DNA of 64,000 nt from Marinobacter antarcticus (GCF_900142385.1 NZ_FRAQ01000001.1:1054001-1118000), one strand, 5' to 3'; numbered from the stretch's first letter, positions 8,112 to 18,483 are shown. Numbers and translations: made by a program. Notes: a model not told the origin generated them from the letters alone.

Positions 8112-9974
8112 TTGAGTATTGATCAGGGCATTGTATTTGCGGTGCTCGGAATCACCCTTGCGATGTTTGTGTGGAACCGCCTGCGCTTTGATATAGTGGC
8201 CATGCTGGCCTTGCTGGCTGTCGCCATTGCCGGGCTGGTGCCAACGGAAGAGCTGTTTGCCGGTTTTGGTCATCCCGCCGTAATTACCGTAGCTGCCGTT
8301 CTGGTTATCAGCCAGGGGTTAGTGAACGGCGGCGTGGTGGACAACATTGCGCGCCTGCTGGGTAAGATCGGCCATCGTCCGACGCTTCAGATACTCACGC
8401 TGACCAGCGTTGTAGCCCTTTGCTCAGGCTTTATCAACAACGTAGGCGCGCTTGCGTTACTGATGCCGGTAGCAATCTGGATGTCCCGGGAAGCGGGGCG
8501 CTCGCCTTCGTTGCTGCTGATGCCTCTGGCTTTTGGCTCACTGCTGGGCGGCACCATGACACTGATTGGCACGCCGCCGAATATCATAATTGCCTCCTAC
8601 CGTGAGGGCGGCTCCTTCGGGCTGTTCGATTTTGCCCCTGTCGGTGTGGCGATTACGCTTGCCGGGATTGCCTTCATCACGCTGATCGGCTGGCGTTTCA
8701 CACCCCGCCGTGAGGAAAGCGCCGCTGGTGCCAAACTTTTCAGCGTTGGAGAATACGTAACGGAACTGCGTATCCCTGCTGATTCCCCGCATGCAGGCAC
8801 AACGCTGCACAGCCTGCTTACCGGAGCCGGGGACGAACCGGATGTAGTCGTTCTTGCGTTGATTCGGGGGGAACAGCGTCAGGCCGTGCCCTCTACTTAC
8901 AAGGTGTTGCGTGAGGGGGATGTACTGTTGATTGAGGCAGACACCACCAGCCTGCAGGCATTCCTCGATAATACGGGATTAGAACTTGCACATCAGGCTA
9001 TCGAGGAAAAAGAAGAGGCGGAAGATGGCAACGAAAAGAATGGCACTGGAGCAGAGGATGAAATCCCCAAAGGGGTAAACGCAGAAGGCGATAAAGAAGC
9101 CTCCGTGCAGATTGCGAAAGGCGAGCTTCATCTTGTGGAGGCGGTGATTGCTCCAGAATCGTCATTGGTAGGGCAGACCGCCAACCGACTTCAGCTGCGT
9201 GAGCACTACCATCTCAATATTGTTGCCGTGGCACGACTGGGTTACCGGCTCAAGCGGCGTCTTGGCGACATAAGGTTCAATGCCGGCGATATATTGCTGG
9301 TTCAGGGCTTTGAAGATTCTCTGGGTGGCACCCTGGCGGAGCTCGGTTGCCTGCCACTTGCGGAGCGTGGGCTTAGGCTGGGCTCTCCCCGCAACACTGC
9401 GATGGCCTCCGGCATTTTTTTGGCCAGTATTACTGCCATCGTCACAGGCCTGCTCGCAGCCCCCGTCGCTCTGGTAGCCGCAGCAGTCGCGATGGTACTG
9501 GTAAAACTCATGTCTGCAGCAGAGGCTTACAAGGCGATTGACTGGTCGGTGGTCGTTTTGCTGGCTGCAATGATACCGGTTGGTCAAGCAATGGAAACCA
9601 CAGGGGGAGCCGGCTTAATCGCCGCCCAGATGCTGGTATTAGGCGAGAACCTGTCAGTTGCCTCGGTGCTGGTAATGATACTGGTGGGCACAACGCTCTT
9701 GTCGAACGTAGTAAACAATGCCGCAGCGGCTATTGTGGTTGCGCCTATTGCGCTGAGCCTGGCGGGCGAGCTGCAGATAGCCTCTGATGCAGTACTTATG
9801 GCTGTTGCCGTTGGAGCCTCCTGCGCCTTCATGACGCCTATAGGTCATCAGTCTAACGCTCTGGTTATGGAGCCTGGAGGTTATGAATTTGGAGATTACT
9901 GGCGTTTGGGTTTGCCTCTGACTGTAATCGTCACAGTTGTTGCTGTGCCGGTCATTATGCTGGTCTGGACCTGA
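8112..9974 (+). CDS. SLC13 (DASS) family permease with two RCK_C domains
   Basis: A 620-residue membrane carrier of the SLC13/divalent anion:Na+ symporter superfamily. Two membrane halves (about residues 1-190 and 430-620) flank a cytoplasmic insert with two TrkA_C/RCK_C domains, one starting at GEYVTELRIP and one at LHLVEAVIAP. A very acidic linker (EEKEEAEDGNEK and on) joins them. Each half carries the carrier signature with conserved Asn, GFINNVGALALL and LLSNVVNNAAAA. The start is the TTG at 8112, preceded by AAAGGAGA; longer in-frame starts would run through the aceA terminator. Substrate is unknown: sulfate or dicarboxylates are usual for the family. Confidence 0.86.
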   Translation: MSIDQGIVFAVLGITLAMFVWNRLRFDIVAMLALLAVAIAGLVPTEELFAGFGHPAVITVAAVLVISQGLVNGGVVDNIARLLGKIGHRPTLQILTLTSVVALCSGFINNVGALALLMPVAIWMSREAGRSPSLLLMPLAFGSLLGGTMTLIGTPPNIIIASYREGGSFGLFDFAPVGVAITLAGIAFITLIGWRFTPRREESAAGAKLFSVGEYVTELRIPADSPHAGTTLHSLLTGAGDEPDVVVLALIRGEQRQAVPSTYKVLREGDVLLIEADTTSLQAFLDNTGLELAHQAIEEKEEAEDGNEKNGTGAEDEIPKGVNAEGDKEASVQIAKGELHLVEAVIAPESSLVGQTANRLQLREHYHLNIVAVARLGYRLKRRLGDIRFNAGDILLVQGFEDSLGGTLAELGCLPLAERGLRLGSPRNTAMASGIFLASITAIVTGLLAAPVALVAAAVAMVLVKLMSAAEAYKAIDWSVVVLLAAMIPVGQAMETTGGAGLIAAQMLVLGENLSVASVLVMILVGTTLLSNVVNNAAAAIVVAPIALSLAGELQIASDAVLMAVAVGASCAFMTPIGHQSNALVMEPGGYEFGDYWRLGLPLTVIVTVVAVPVIMLVWT

Positions 9975-10008
9975 TAGTATGAAAGTGAATCAAGTTTAAG
10001 GAGTCATG

Positions 10009-11379
10009 ATGGAAGCGGAACGGATGCAGAAGGCTGAATTGCTGGCGGAACTTGCCCTGACGCGAAAACGAACGCGCGCACTGATTACCTCACTGACCGA
10101 GCAACAGCTTGATGTTCCGTATCATCCGGGAGTGAATCCGCCGCTCTGGGAAATGGGGCATGCTGCATTTTTTTACGAAGTGTTCGTATTCAATCTTCTG
10201 GATGGCGATGCCAGTTTTGATCCTGCCATGGACGATCTCTGGGACTCGTTCCACATTGATCATCGGGATCGCTGGTGTCGCGACCTGTTTCCCGGGTTTG
10301 AAAAGACTCTGGCCTATTTCGATCACGTCTACGCCAAAATGGCGGAACGCATTGAACGCAAACCATTGACAGATCGCGAACTGTATCTCTGTCGCTACGC
10401 CATATTTCATCAGAACATGCATATCGAGTCGCTGGTGTGGTGCCGTCAGACCGTTGGTTACCCATCGCCTCCGGGGGCGAACTTCGAACGCCCGGCAATC
10501 GTTGAATCGTCAGAAGCGTTTCTTAAGGACGATGCAGTTATTCCTGCCGGTAACTGGCTGATCGGTATGCCAGGCAATTCGGCGCAGTATGCGAACGCGG
10601 ATTTTGCGTTCGACAGTGAAAAGCCGCGTCACTCAGTGAGCCTGGATGAGTTTGCGATTTCCCGGTGCCTGGTCAGCAACAAACAGTTTATGGTTTTTGT
10701 CGAAGACGGTGGTTATCAAAAGCCGGTGTGGTGGTCTTTTGGAGGCCGGAAATGGCTGAGAACCGAAACCGACATGGCGCTGGTGCACAGAGAAGCGGAA
10801 CCCCTGCTGCTGACACCCCGGCACCCGCTGTACTGGCGCTGGCACAATGGCCAGTGGCAGGAAAGGTTATTCGACCAGTGGCAACCAATGAACCCGGATG
10901 CGCCTGTGACCCACGTCAGCTACTGGGAGGCAGAAGCCTATTGCCGTTGGGCGGGACGGCGTCTGCCTACCGAGCAAGAGTGGGAAGTGGCGGCGCTTGG
11001 TAATCAGGAGGGTGAGCCGTTCCGGAGGTATCCATGGGGTAACGACCTGGCAGAGTCCATTCATGCCGACATGAACGCCAATGGCATGGCGCAGAATCCG
11101 GTGACCGATTACCCGGCAGGAGACAGCCCTTTCGGCTGCCGGCAAATGATCGGTACGGTGTGGGAGTGGACCAGCAGCCAGTTTTTCCCTTATGACGGCT
11201 TTTGTATAGACATGTATCCGTTCATGTCTACGCTTCAGTTCGGGGATCACAAGGTCAGCCGTGGTGGCAGTTGCGCCACGTCGTCCAGCCTGATTCGCGG
11301 CACTTACCGCCAAGCTTATCTGCCCGAGAGAAACGACGTTTATACCGGCCTCCGGACATGTGCTCTGCCCGCAGGCTGA
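10009..11379 (+). CDS. EgtB/SenA-like sulfoxide (or selenoxide) synthase homologue
   Basis: A 456-residue protein with an N-terminal DinB-like helical domain and a C-terminal formylglycine-generating-enzyme-type domain, the architecture of EgtB (ergothioneine), OvoA (ovothiol) and SenA (selenoneine). These non-haem iron enzymes join a thiol or selenium donor to a histidine derivative. The three iron ligands appear intact: His51 in WEMGH, and His134 and His138 in HQNMH, counted from the second of two adjacent ATGs. That ATG is preferred because AAGGAG lies five bases before it. NPPLWEMGH, the QTVGYPSP stretch and the ending TGLRTCAL look closer to SenA than to classical EgtB, but this is by eye. 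No egtD, senB or senC lies nearby. Confidence 0.75.
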   Translation: MEAERMQKAELLAELALTRKRTRALITSLTEQQLDVPYHPGVNPPLWEMGHAAFFYEVFVFNLLDGDASFDPAMDDLWDSFHIDHRDRWCRDLFPGFEKTLAYFDHVYAKMAERIERKPLTDRELYLCRYAIFHQNMHIESLVWCRQTVGYPSPPGANFERPAIVESSEAFLKDDAVIPAGNWLIGMPGNSAQYANADFAFDSEKPRHSVSLDEFAISRCLVSNKQFMVFVEDGGYQKPVWWSFGGRKWLRTETDMALVHREAEPLLLTPRHPLYWRWHNGQWQERLFDQWQPMNPDAPVTHVSYWEAEAYCRWAGRRLPTEQEWEVAALGNQEGEPFRRYPWGNDLAESIHADMNANGMAQNPVTDYPAGDSPFGCRQMIGTVWEWTSSQFFPYDGFCIDMYPFMSTLQFGDHKVSRGGSCATSSSLIRGTYRQAYLPERNDVYTGLRTCALPAG

Positions 11380-11381
11380 GC

Positions 11382-12962
11382 TCAGCTCGACCTGCCTGAA
11401 GCCAGCGCCGGTGCGGCCGGAACCCTGTCCAGAAGGTGACTGGCCAAGGCTACGCCGGTTTCACTCATGGTCAGGTAGGCATCATCGGCGCCGGCTTCAC
11501 GAATGCGCTCGGCTTCATCCGCATACATGGTGTGGGCAACGATATAGCCGGTAAAGCCCAGTTTTCGCAGCATTCGGGCCGCGATCAGTTTGGCCTCTAT
11601 ATCGCTCATGGCAAGAACAACGGCTTCCAGGGATGGCATATGGAGCGCCTCCCAGAAGGTGTTGTCTTCGGCATCGGCATAGACAACGTTCCGCCCTTTT
11701 GCCTGGTGTCGTGCCACTTTAGGGAGGTCAGAATCCAGTGCCATCAGCCTTGCTTCTGACGTTTTCAGCCAGTCATAGGCAGCCGTGCCGGTTCGCCCCA
11801 TACCCATAACCAGAACGCGGGTGTCGCCAAGAGAAACAGGCAGCTCATCGGGGTGCCGCTGGTGACTCTCGAAGCGCACAAGGCGATGGCTCAGACGCTC
11901 ATACAGTGGGTGTGCGATCCGGTTAAGCGGCGCGGAAATCAGAAAGGATAGCGCCACCGTTATTGCAAGAGGCACCAGCCACTCCGGCAGTGCAATGCTG
12001 GCGACGATCAGCCCGAATTCACTGTAGTTGGTGAGGGCCAGCGAGGTCAGAAAGCCGCTGCGGGCCCGCAGACGGAACAGCAGCATCAGGAAGAAAAACA
12101 AAATACCCTTTAAGGGCAAAACCAGTGCTGCGACTACGGCAAAGATAATGGCATTGGCATCCGGCAAACCCCCTATGCCGATCTGCAAAAAGAAGCCAAC
12201 CAGGAAAACTTCCTTCACACTCCACAAGGATTTTGCCAGCTCCTGGCTGCGAGGATGGTTCGCAAGAATGGCGCCGAAGATGAGGGCGCCCAACTCTGAG
12301 CTAAGCCCTACGGCTTCAAAGCCCATGCCGCCAATAACCAGTGCCAGGAGCATACCCAGTAGAACCAGAAGTTCGTCGTGGCCGCTGGCATCAAGCAGCT
12401 TGAACAGTAGCGGCCGCAGCAGTGGCAGGCCGAAGACAATCAGTGCCCACTGCGATGGCGACTGGCCTGCAGCCAGGCTCATCACCAGCAGCGCAATCAG
12501 ATCCTGCATGATCAGAATGCCGATGGACACCCGGCCGTGGAAGGCTCTGAGCTCGCGTTTGTTTTCCAGTACCTTTGCGGCCAGTACGGTAGACGAGAAC
12601 GACAGGGCAACGGCCAGCAGAAAGGCAATGTACCAGCTGATATCCAGCAGCAGGTAAAGGCCGGGTGTAAATACGAGACAGGTGATTGCAAAGTGCAGCA
12701 GGCTGCCGCCGATGACTTCCGGGCTGATAACCGACTTGAGTTTGAGCTTGAGGCCGACGGTGAACAGCATCAACAGCACGCCCAGGTGGGCGATATGAGC
12801 CAGTACTGATGTGGGCTCTGCAGAGATGCCGATAGATGGGTTTGCTGCCAGGCCACTGAGCACAAAGCCCGCCGCCAAGTAACCAACCAGCGGCGGCAAT
12901 CCGACGGCCTTCATCAAAAGGCCGAGGCCGAATGCAAAAGAAATCCAGATAGCTTCAGGCAT
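11382..12962 (-). CDS. CPA2-family monovalent cation:proton antiporter with RCK_N domain
   Basis: A 526-residue Kef/YbaL-like antiporter. About residues 1-370 form the Na+/H+-exchanger membrane domain, with the typical start PPLVGYLAAGFVLSG. A C-terminal Rossmann RCK_N domain begins near RVLVMGMGRTGTAAYDWL, and its second glycine strand ends in the acidic LMALDSD, as in NAD(H)-binding TrkA_N units. The family exchanges K+ or Na+ for H+ and is often gated by nucleotides or glutathione adducts. It is convergent with the EgtB/SenA-like gene, only two bases apart. Upstream is the lipoprotein hydrolase on the same strand, 101 bases away. Confidence 0.86.
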   Translation of the reverse strand: MPEAIWISFAFGLGLLMKAVGLPPLVGYLAAGFVLSGLAANPSIGISAEPTSVLAHIAHLGVLLMLFTVGLKLKLKSVISPEVIGGSLLHFAITCLVFTPGLYLLLDISWYIAFLLAVALSFSSTVLAAKVLENKRELRAFHGRVSIGILIMQDLIALLVMSLAAGQSPSQWALIVFGLPLLRPLLFKLLDASGHDELLVLLGMLLALVIGGMGFEAVGLSSELGALIFGAILANHPRSQELAKSLWSVKEVFLVGFFLQIGIGGLPDANAIIFAVVAALVLPLKGILFFFLMLLFRLRARSGFLTSLALTNYSEFGLIVASIALPEWLVPLAITVALSFLISAPLNRIAHPLYERLSHRLVRFESHQRHPDELPVSLGDTRVLVMGMGRTGTAAYDWLKTSEARLMALDSDLPKVARHQAKGRNVVYADAEDNTFWEALHMPSLEAVVLAMSDIEAKLIAARMLRKLGFTGYIVAHTMYADEAERIREAGADDAYLTMSETGVALASHLLDRVPAAPALASGRSS

Positions 12963-13063
12963 GAGAGATTCTTTCAGGGGAAACGGATCATGTTACGTCT
13001 AAGGCTACCTTGTTTTCCCCGACCGTTGAAGCCGATAGCCACAGAACCTCGTGCCAGCAATCC

Positions 13064-14011
13064 TTACCCGGCGTTTGAAATGTGGGGTTTGGCAAACTCC
13101 AGGAACAGCCGGGCCGACTCTTCCGGCGCCTCGATCATCGGCGCGTGTCCGATCCCGTCCAATACCTCCAGTCGTGCACCGGGGATGGCATCCACAAAGA
13201 CTTCGCCGTTACGATAGTCAATCACACGGTCTTCCTTGCCCCAGACTACCAGTACCGGGTCCTTGATGCGGGTAATGGTATTGCGAAAATCCGGTTCGAA
13301 GCCGGCGTCCCGGATTGCGGCAAAGATCACTTCATTCACCTTCCGATTGGCAATGGCCTGCTCTTCCATAACGCCAAGAATGGGCCAAGGAACAAAAGGC
13401 TTTTTCACAAGCGCAAAATCCATCAGACGCTCGAAATCGCCGGGTTTGGAGGGGATAAGCGGATTGTCTCCAGCGACTATCAGATCGACCAGTTCGCTCT
13501 CATACTGGACGATGCCAGCCGGGTCGAACAGTACGGCAGTTTTGATCTGTTCCGGATAAGTGGCGGCATAGAGAGCAGTAATTGCACCGCCCATGGAGTT
13601 GCCCATCATGTGCATTTCTTTTATGTTGAGAGCCTTGAGAATACGGGCAAGATGGCTGACTTGTTGTTCCAGTCGGTAACCGAGATCCAGCGGCTTGCTG
13701 CTTTCACCGTGGCCCGGGAGGTCTATGGCATAAACGTTGAAATCATCTGTGAGCTCCCGGGCGATGCGGGTCCAGTTATCCTTGTTGGCACCAAAACCAT
13801 GAACCAGCACGATGGTATCGCCGTTATTCATCTCTGAATTGCGCAGATAAGCAATTTCCAGCTCGCCCACAGTGATAGTGTCAGCCTCTAGCCCGGCAGC
13901 GGAACGTTCCAGCCCGATAGCCGTTTCGTAAATGCCATGACGGGAGCAGGCGCTTACAAGCAGAATGGATAAAAGTAGAAAAAAGGCGGTAACGGGAGAT
14001 TTTTGCAGCAT
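13064..14011 (-). CDS. alpha/beta-hydrolase lipoprotein
   Basis: A 315-residue alpha/beta-hydrolase fold protein exported as a lipoprotein: residues 1-22 are a signal with lipobox VSAC. The catalytic triad can be read as Ser in GNSMGG (about residue 150), Asp in WGKEDRVID and His in GIGHAPM. The HGFGANKDNW region supplies the oxyanion hole. Family members include esterases, lipases and haloperoxidase-like enzymes, so the substrate is open; a lipid ester is a reasonable guess for a lipid-metabolising marine bacterium. It is separated from purD, on the same strand, by a strong terminator and is therefore a separate transcription unit. Confidence 0.82.
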   Translation of the reverse strand: MLQKSPVTAFFLLLSILLVSACSRHGIYETAIGLERSAAGLEADTITVGELEIAYLRNSEMNNGDTIVLVHGFGANKDNWTRIARELTDDFNVYAIDLPGHGESSKPLDLGYRLEQQVSHLARILKALNIKEMHMMGNSMGGAITALYAATYPEQIKTAVLFDPAGIVQYESELVDLIVAGDNPLIPSKPGDFERLMDFALVKKPFVPWPILGVMEEQAIANRKVNEVIFAAIRDAGFEPDFRNTITRIKDPVLVVWGKEDRVIDYRNGEVFVDAIPGARLEVLDGIGHAPMIEAPEESARLFLEFAKPHISNAG

Positions 14012-14073
14012 CTGAGTGGTTCCTGGCTATGTGTGGTATGCGCCTCGGGGCGAGTGGTTTCACGTTACCCCAT

Positions 14074-14104
14074 AAAAAAGCCCGGTCAATGGCCGGGCTT
14101 TAAT
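14074..14104 (-). terminator. Rho-independent terminator after purD
   Basis: AAAGCCCGG and CCGGGCTTT form a 9-bp stem with a 7-base loop. On the minus strand the stem is followed by a run of six T, so it terminates purH-purD transcription before the lipoprotein hydrolase gene. Confidence 0.88.
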
Positions 14105-14117
14105 TCAGGGCGTAAGA

Positions 14118-15404
14118 TTACGCCTGCTCGCGGGCAATGGCCCGATAAGCAATGTCGTTGCGGTAAAACGCGCCATCCCAGCGTATTTTCTCAGCAAGCT
14201 TGTAAGCTCGCTGCTGAGCCTCCGTCACGGTGTTGCCTAATGCGGTTGCGCAGAGAACCCGGCCGCCACTTGTGACCACCTGATTGTCGTCGAGTGCGGT
14301 TCCTGCATGGAACGCCTTCTCGCCCTCGGTCTCCGTTTCTGGCAGACCGGAAATGGCATCGCCTTTGTTGTAGTTGCCGGGATAACCACCTGCGGCCAGA
14401 ACAATACCTACGGCGGCGCGTTCGTCCCAGTCAGAGCTGCATTGGTTCAGCTTGCCATCAATGGCAGCCTGGCAGAGTTCAACGATGTCCGATTTCATAC
14501 GCAGCAGAATAGGCTGGGTTTCCGGATCACCAAAGCGGCAGTTGAATTCGATGACTTTCGGCGCTCCGTTGGTGTCGATCATCAGGCCCGCGTAGAGGAA
14601 GCCTTTATACGGGTGGCCTTCTGCTGCCATACCGCGCACCGTTGGGTAGATTACCTCGTCCATGATGCGCTGGTGCACCTCGGCGGTCACCACCGGGGCA
14701 GGAGAGTAGGCTCCCATACCACCAGTGTTTGGGCCGGTGTCACCGTCGCCCACGCGCTTGTGATCCTGGGAGGTGGCCATGGGCAGCACATGCTCACCAT
14801 CTACCATCACGATAAAGCTGGCTTCTTCGCCGTCCAGGAATTCCTCAACGACAACACGGCTGCCAGCGTCGCCAAAAGCGTTACCTGCAAGCATGTCCCG
14901 GATGGCGTTTTCGGCTTCCTCAAGCGTCATCGCAACAATGACACCTTTGCCAGCGGCAAGGCCGTCTGCTTTTACAACAATGGGTGCGCCTTGTTCACGA
15001 ACATAAGTCAGGGCTTCGTCGACGTTTGTAAAGTTGCCGTAGCCGGCGGTAGGAATCTTCTGGCGCGCAAGAAAGTCCTTGGTGAATGCTTTTGAGCCTT
15101 CCAGCTGCGCCGCGCCGGCGCTGGGGCCGAATACGCGCAGGCCTCGTTCTTCAAAGAGGTCCACTATGCCGGCCACTAGAGGTGCTTCCGGCCCAACGAT
15201 GGTGAGACCGACCTTATTGTCAGTGGCAAATGTGGCCAGGCCTTCAAGGTCCAGAACGTCTATGTTGACGTTCTCAACACCCGGCTCGCGGGCGGTACCG
15301 GCGTTGCCCGGTGCTACGAAAACCGTATCCGCATCCGGAGACTGGGCCGCTTTCCAGGCCAGTGCGTGTTCACGCCCACCGTTGCCGATTACCAGAATAT
15401 TCAT
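14118..15404 (-). CDS. purD: phosphoribosylamine-glycine ligase
   Basis: GAR synthetase, the second step of purine biosynthesis, joins glycine to phosphoribosylamine with ATP. The 428-residue product has the canonical start [19 protein letters not shown], a central ATP-grasp fold ([13 protein letters not shown] near residue 140) and the [11 protein letters not shown] metal and nucleotide motif near 290. The frame is open 27 codons further upstream, but family alignment fixes the start at 15404. It follows purH on the same strand after 34 bases, the usual purHD operon, and ends in a strong terminator. Confidence 0.96.
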   Translation of the reverse strand: MNILVIGNGGREHALAWKAAQSPDADTVFVAPGNAGTAREPGVENVNIDVLDLEGLATFATDNKVGLTIVGPEAPLVAGIVDLFEERGLRVFGPSAGAAQLEGSKAFTKDFLARQKIPTAGYGNFTNVDEALTYVREQGAPIVVKADGLAAGKGVIVAMTLEEAENAIRDMLAGNAFGDAGSRVVVEEFLDGEEASFIVMVDGEHVLPMATSQDHKRVGDGDTGPNTGGMGAYSPAPVVTAEVHQRIMDEVIYPTVRGMAAEGHPYKGFLYAGLMIDTNGAPKVIEFNCRFGDPETQPILLRMKSDIVELCQAAIDGKLNQCSSDWDERAAVGIVLAAGGYPGNYNKGDAISGLPETETEGEKAFHAGTALDDNQVVTSGGRVLCATALGNTVTEAQQRAYKLAEKIRWDGAFYRNDIAYRAIAREQA

Positions 15405-15438
15405 ATCTCGTTGCCCTGTACGTTTACAAAGTGTTGTA

Positions 15439-17019
15439 TCAGTGCCGGAAATGGCGCATACCGGTGAAGACCATGGCAATGCCATGTTCGTTGGCGGCGT
15501 CGATTACTTCCTGGTCGCGCATGGATCCGCCAGGCTGAATGACGGCGGTAATGCCGGCTTCAGCGGCAGCATCAATGCCGTCGCGGAACGGGAAGAAGGC
15601 ATCAGAGGCCATGACTGAACCTTTCACTTCCAGATTCTCATCGGCGGCTTTGATGCCAGCAATTCGGGCGCTGTAAACGCGACTCATCTGGCCTGCGCCA
15701 ACACCAATCGTGCGGCCTGAGCGAGCATAGACAATGGCGTTGGATTTCACGTACTTCGCCACTTCCCAGGCAAACAGCAGATCGTTCAGCTCGTGTTCGG
15801 TTGGTTGGCGAGTGGTCACAACTTTCACGTCGGCCATAGCCACCATGCCCAGATCGCGATCCTGAACCAAAAGACCGCCGGTTACGCGCTTATAGTCCAT
15901 GGTCTGGACACGATCACCGCCGAGTTCGCCGCAGGCCAGAAGGCGTACATTCTTTTTGACCCTGACCAGTTCGACCGCTTCCGGGGTGATAGTGGGAGCG
16001 ATAATAACTTCCACAAACTGGCGTTCAATAATCGCCTTGGCGGTTTCTGCATCCAGCTCCCGGTTGAAGGCAATAATGCCGCCGAAGGCCGAGGTGGGAT
16101 CGGTCGCGAACGCCAAGTCATAGGCCTGGCGAATATCGGCACCGATCGCCACGCCGCAAGGGTTGGCGTGTTTGACGATAACGCAGGCCGGATCCGCGAA
16201 GGGCTTCACACACTCAAGGGCGGCATCGGTGTCTGCTACGTTGTTGTAAGACAGCTCTTTGCCCTGTAGCTGCTTTGCTGTGGCAACACAGGCTTCTTTC
16301 GGGTTGCGCTCCGCGTAAAAAGCCGCGCGCTGGTGAGGGTTCTCGCCGTAACGCATGTCCTGCACCTTGATATACTGGCTGTTGAAGGTGCGCGGGAAAT
16401 CGGCGTTGTCGTTGTCTGCTGTGCGGCCGCCAAGATAGTTGGCAATGGCGCCGTCGTAACCTGCGGTATGCTCGAATGCCTTTACCGCCAGATCAAAGCG
16501 AGTGCTGTGGCTCAGCTGGCCATCGTTGTCATCCAGCTCTTTCAGGACCCGACCGTAGTCTGAGGCGTTTACCACAATCGCAACGTCGTTGTGGTTCTTG
16601 GCTGCGGCGCGAACCATGGTGGGGCCGCCAATGTCGATGTTTTCGATGGCGGTAGCAAGGTCGCAGTCCGGATTGGCAACCGTGGCTTCAAAGGGATAAA
16701 GGTTCACCACAACCACATCGATTGGATTGATGCCGTGCTCGCTCATCACGGCATCGTCTGTTCCGCGACGGCCGAGAATGCCGCCGTGAATTTTAGGGTG
16801 CAGGGTTTTTACCCGGCCGTCCATCATCTCCGGGAAACCGGTGTAGTCAGAGACTTCGGTTACGGGAACACTGTTTTCTTTCAGAAGGCGAAAGGTGCCT
16901 CCGGTGGAGAGCAGTTCGATACCGCGGTCGGTGAGGGCGCGCCCAAACTCGACGATGCCGGATTTATCACTGACGCTGATCAGTGCGCGACGGACGGGGG
17001 TGTTAGCCTGGTTTGCCAT
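15439..17019 (-). CDS. purH: bifunctional AICAR transformylase / IMP cyclohydrolase
   Basis: Catalyses the last two steps of IMP synthesis. The 526-residue protein has the N-terminal MGS-like cyclohydrolase domain ([18 protein letters not shown], residues 13-30) and the C-terminal formyltransferase domain with the catalytic KHANPCG motif (about residues 268-274). Length is normal. It is first in purH-purD. Upstream, 84 bases separate it from fis on the same strand, and a GC-rich hairpin lies in that gap. No PurR-like operator was recognised. Confidence 0.96.
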   Translation of the reverse strand: MANQANTPVRRALISVSDKSGIVEFGRALTDRGIELLSTGGTFRLLKENSVPVTEVSDYTGFPEMMDGRVKTLHPKIHGGILGRRGTDDAVMSEHGINPIDVVVVNLYPFEATVANPDCDLATAIENIDIGGPTMVRAAAKNHNDVAIVVNASDYGRVLKELDDNDGQLSHSTRFDLAVKAFEHTAGYDGAIANYLGGRTADNDNADFPRTFNSQYIKVQDMRYGENPHQRAAFYAERNPKEACVATAKQLQGKELSYNNVADTDAALECVKPFADPACVIVKHANPCGVAIGADIRQAYDLAFATDPTSAFGGIIAFNRELDAETAKAIIERQFVEVIIAPTITPEAVELVRVKKNVRLLACGELGGDRVQTMDYKRVTGGLLVQDRDLGMVAMADVKVVTTRQPTEHELNDLLFAWEVAKYVKSNAIVYARSGRTIGVGAGQMSRVYSARIAGIKAADENLEVKGSVMASDAFFPFRDGIDAAAEAGITAVIQPGGSMRDQEVIDAANEHGIAMVFTGMRHFRH

Positions 17020-17050
17020 GGGGTCACATCTTCACTTGGGGTGAACGAAG

Positions 17051-17083
17051 GAGGGCCTCGCGAAGGGTATCCGGGAGGCCCTC
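17051..17083 (-). terminator. GC-rich hairpin between fis and purH
   Basis: GAGGGCCTC and GAGGCCCTC form a 9-bp perfect stem in the 84-base gap after the fis stop. No T-run follows on either strand, so it may be a weak or factor-dependent terminator or an mRNA-stability element, not a classical intrinsic terminator. Confidence 0.4.
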
Positions 17084-17103
17084 ATCAAGTCAGGGTGTTT
17101 CGA

Positions 17104-17421
17104 TTATAGCAGACCGTACTGCTTAAGCTTCTTGCGCAGGGTTCCGCGGTTCAGGCCGAGCATGGCGGATGCCTTGGTCTGGTTGTTGCGGGTGTATTTC
17201 ATTACCTGCTCCAGCAGCGGTGCTTCCACTTCGGAGAGCACCAGTTGGTAAACCTCCGTAACGGGTGCACCATCAAGCTGGGCGATGTAATTTTTCAGGG
17301 CCACCTCAACGTTATCGCGCAGGGTAACGGTGGTGCCGCTGCTGTTCACCGTTTGCAATTGGTGAATGTCATCGTTGGCCGGGGGGTTCAAGGTGCTATT
17401 TGCCAAAGTCTCAGCGGTCAT
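17104..17421 (-). CDS. fis: DNA-binding protein Fis
   Basis: Fis is a nucleoid-associated protein that bends DNA and activates rRNA and other growth-linked promoters. The 105-residue product has the C-terminal helix-turn-helix [20 protein letters not shown]. The N-terminal arm is less conserved, as usual. The ATG overlaps the dusB stop by four bases, giving the classic dusB-fis operon. Expression is therefore probably driven from the promoter region upstream of dusB. Confidence 0.94.
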   Translation of the reverse strand: MTAETLANSTLNPPANDDIHQLQTVNSSGTTVTLRDNVEVALKNYIAQLDGAPVTEVYQLVLSEVEAPLLEQVMKYTRNNQTKASAMLGLNRGTLRKKLKQYGLL

Positions 17422-18416
17422 GCTGCGAATACCTCTCCATTTCGTAAACCTGAAAAATACTGTTGGATACTGTCTTTCTGTTCCAGCGCTTCGTTTAGCG
17501 CATTGAAGCGATTACGGAACTGTTTGCCGGGGTCGTGAGACTGCAGGTACCAGCCCACGTGTTTTCTGGCAATGCGCACACCCATGAGCTCTCCGTAAAA
17601 GCTATGCAGGGCGTCCAGGTGTTCGCTTAGAATCTGTTCCACTTCATTCAGTGGGGGCGCCGGAAGGTGCTGACCGGTTTCAAGGAAATGCAGTATTTCC
17701 CGGAAAATCCATGGGCTGCCCTGCGCGGCACGACCAATAAGCAGACCGTCGGCGCCGGTATACTTTAGAACCCAGCGGGCCTTCTCAGGTGATGTGATAT
17801 CACCGTTGGCAAATACCGGAATGCCGACGCTGGATTTCACTTCAGCAATGGTGTCGTACTCTGCATCGCCGTTGTATTTGTCAGCGCGGGTACGGCCATG
17901 AATCGCTAGCGCCTGAATGCCGCTGTCTTCGGCCATACGCGCAATGGCCAGTGCGTTACGGTTGTCCTCGTCCCAGCCGGTGCGCATTTTCAGCGTAACG
18001 GGGATATCAACTGCGCTAACGACCGCTTCCAGTATTTCCCGGACCAGATTCTCATCTTTCATCAGCGCCGAGCCGGCTGCTTTGTTGCATACTTTTTTAG
18101 CCGGGCAGCCCATGTTGATGTCGATAATCTGGGCGCCAGACTCAGCATTTAGCCGGGCCGCATTCGCCAACATTTCCGGGTCACCGCCGGCGATCTGAAC
18201 AGATCTGGGTTCTGGCTCCCCGGTATGGTCCATGCGGGTTCTGGATTTGCGCGTATGCCAGAGTTTGCTGTCTGCGATTACCATTTCCGACACCGCCAGG
18301 CCTGCGCCCATTCTGCGGCAGAGCAGCCGGAAGGGTCGGTCTGTCACACCCGCCATGGGTGCAACGATCAGCGGATTGGGCAGAGTGTACGGCCCGATTT
18401 TTGCCATTGGCAACAT
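17418..18416 (-). CDS. dusB: tRNA-dihydrouridine synthase B
   Basis: An FMN-dependent enzyme that reduces a specific uridine in the tRNA D-loop. TIM-barrel motifs are visible: the N-terminal [16 protein letters not shown] and the catalytic Cys in [10 protein letters not shown]. The start is uncertain. An upstream GTG at 18434, the ATG at 18416 and a further ATG at 18407 are all in frame; 18416 is chosen because CGGAT lies at about the right distance, while 18407 matches the E. coli protein start best. It is the first gene of dusB-fis. The 224 bases upstream hold a candidate promoter with a GC-rich discriminator. Confidence 0.93.
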   Translation of the reverse strand: MLPMAKIGPYTLPNPLIVAPMAGVTDRPFRLLCRRMGAGLAVSEMVIADSKLWHTRKSRTRMDHTGEPEPRSVQIAGGDPEMLANAARLNAESGAQIIDINMGCPAKKVCNKAAGSALMKDENLVREILEAVVSAVDIPVTLKMRTGWDEDNRNALAIARMAEDSGIQALAIHGRTRADKYNGDAEYDTIAEVKSSVGIPVFANGDITSPEKARWVLKYTGADGLLIGRAAQGSPWIFREILHFLETGQHLPAPPLNEVEQILSEHLDALHSFYGELMGVRIARKHVGWYLQSHDPGKQFRNRFNALNEALEQKDSIQQYFSGLRNGEVFAA

Positions 18417-18462
18417 GATCTGAATCCGTATCACAGCAGATTAAGCAAAAGTCGGAGCGAAT

Positions 18463-18483
18463 CGGTTGTTTAATAAATAACCG
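18463..18483. promoter_or_regulatory. palindrome in the dusB-fis leader, candidate operator
   Basis: CGGTTGTTTA-A-TAAATAACCG is a 21-base near-perfect palindrome with one G:T step. It lies between the candidate -10 box and the dusB start. A one-base centre makes it poor as an RNA hairpin but typical of a dimer binding site. The ligand is unknown. Confidence 0.3.
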
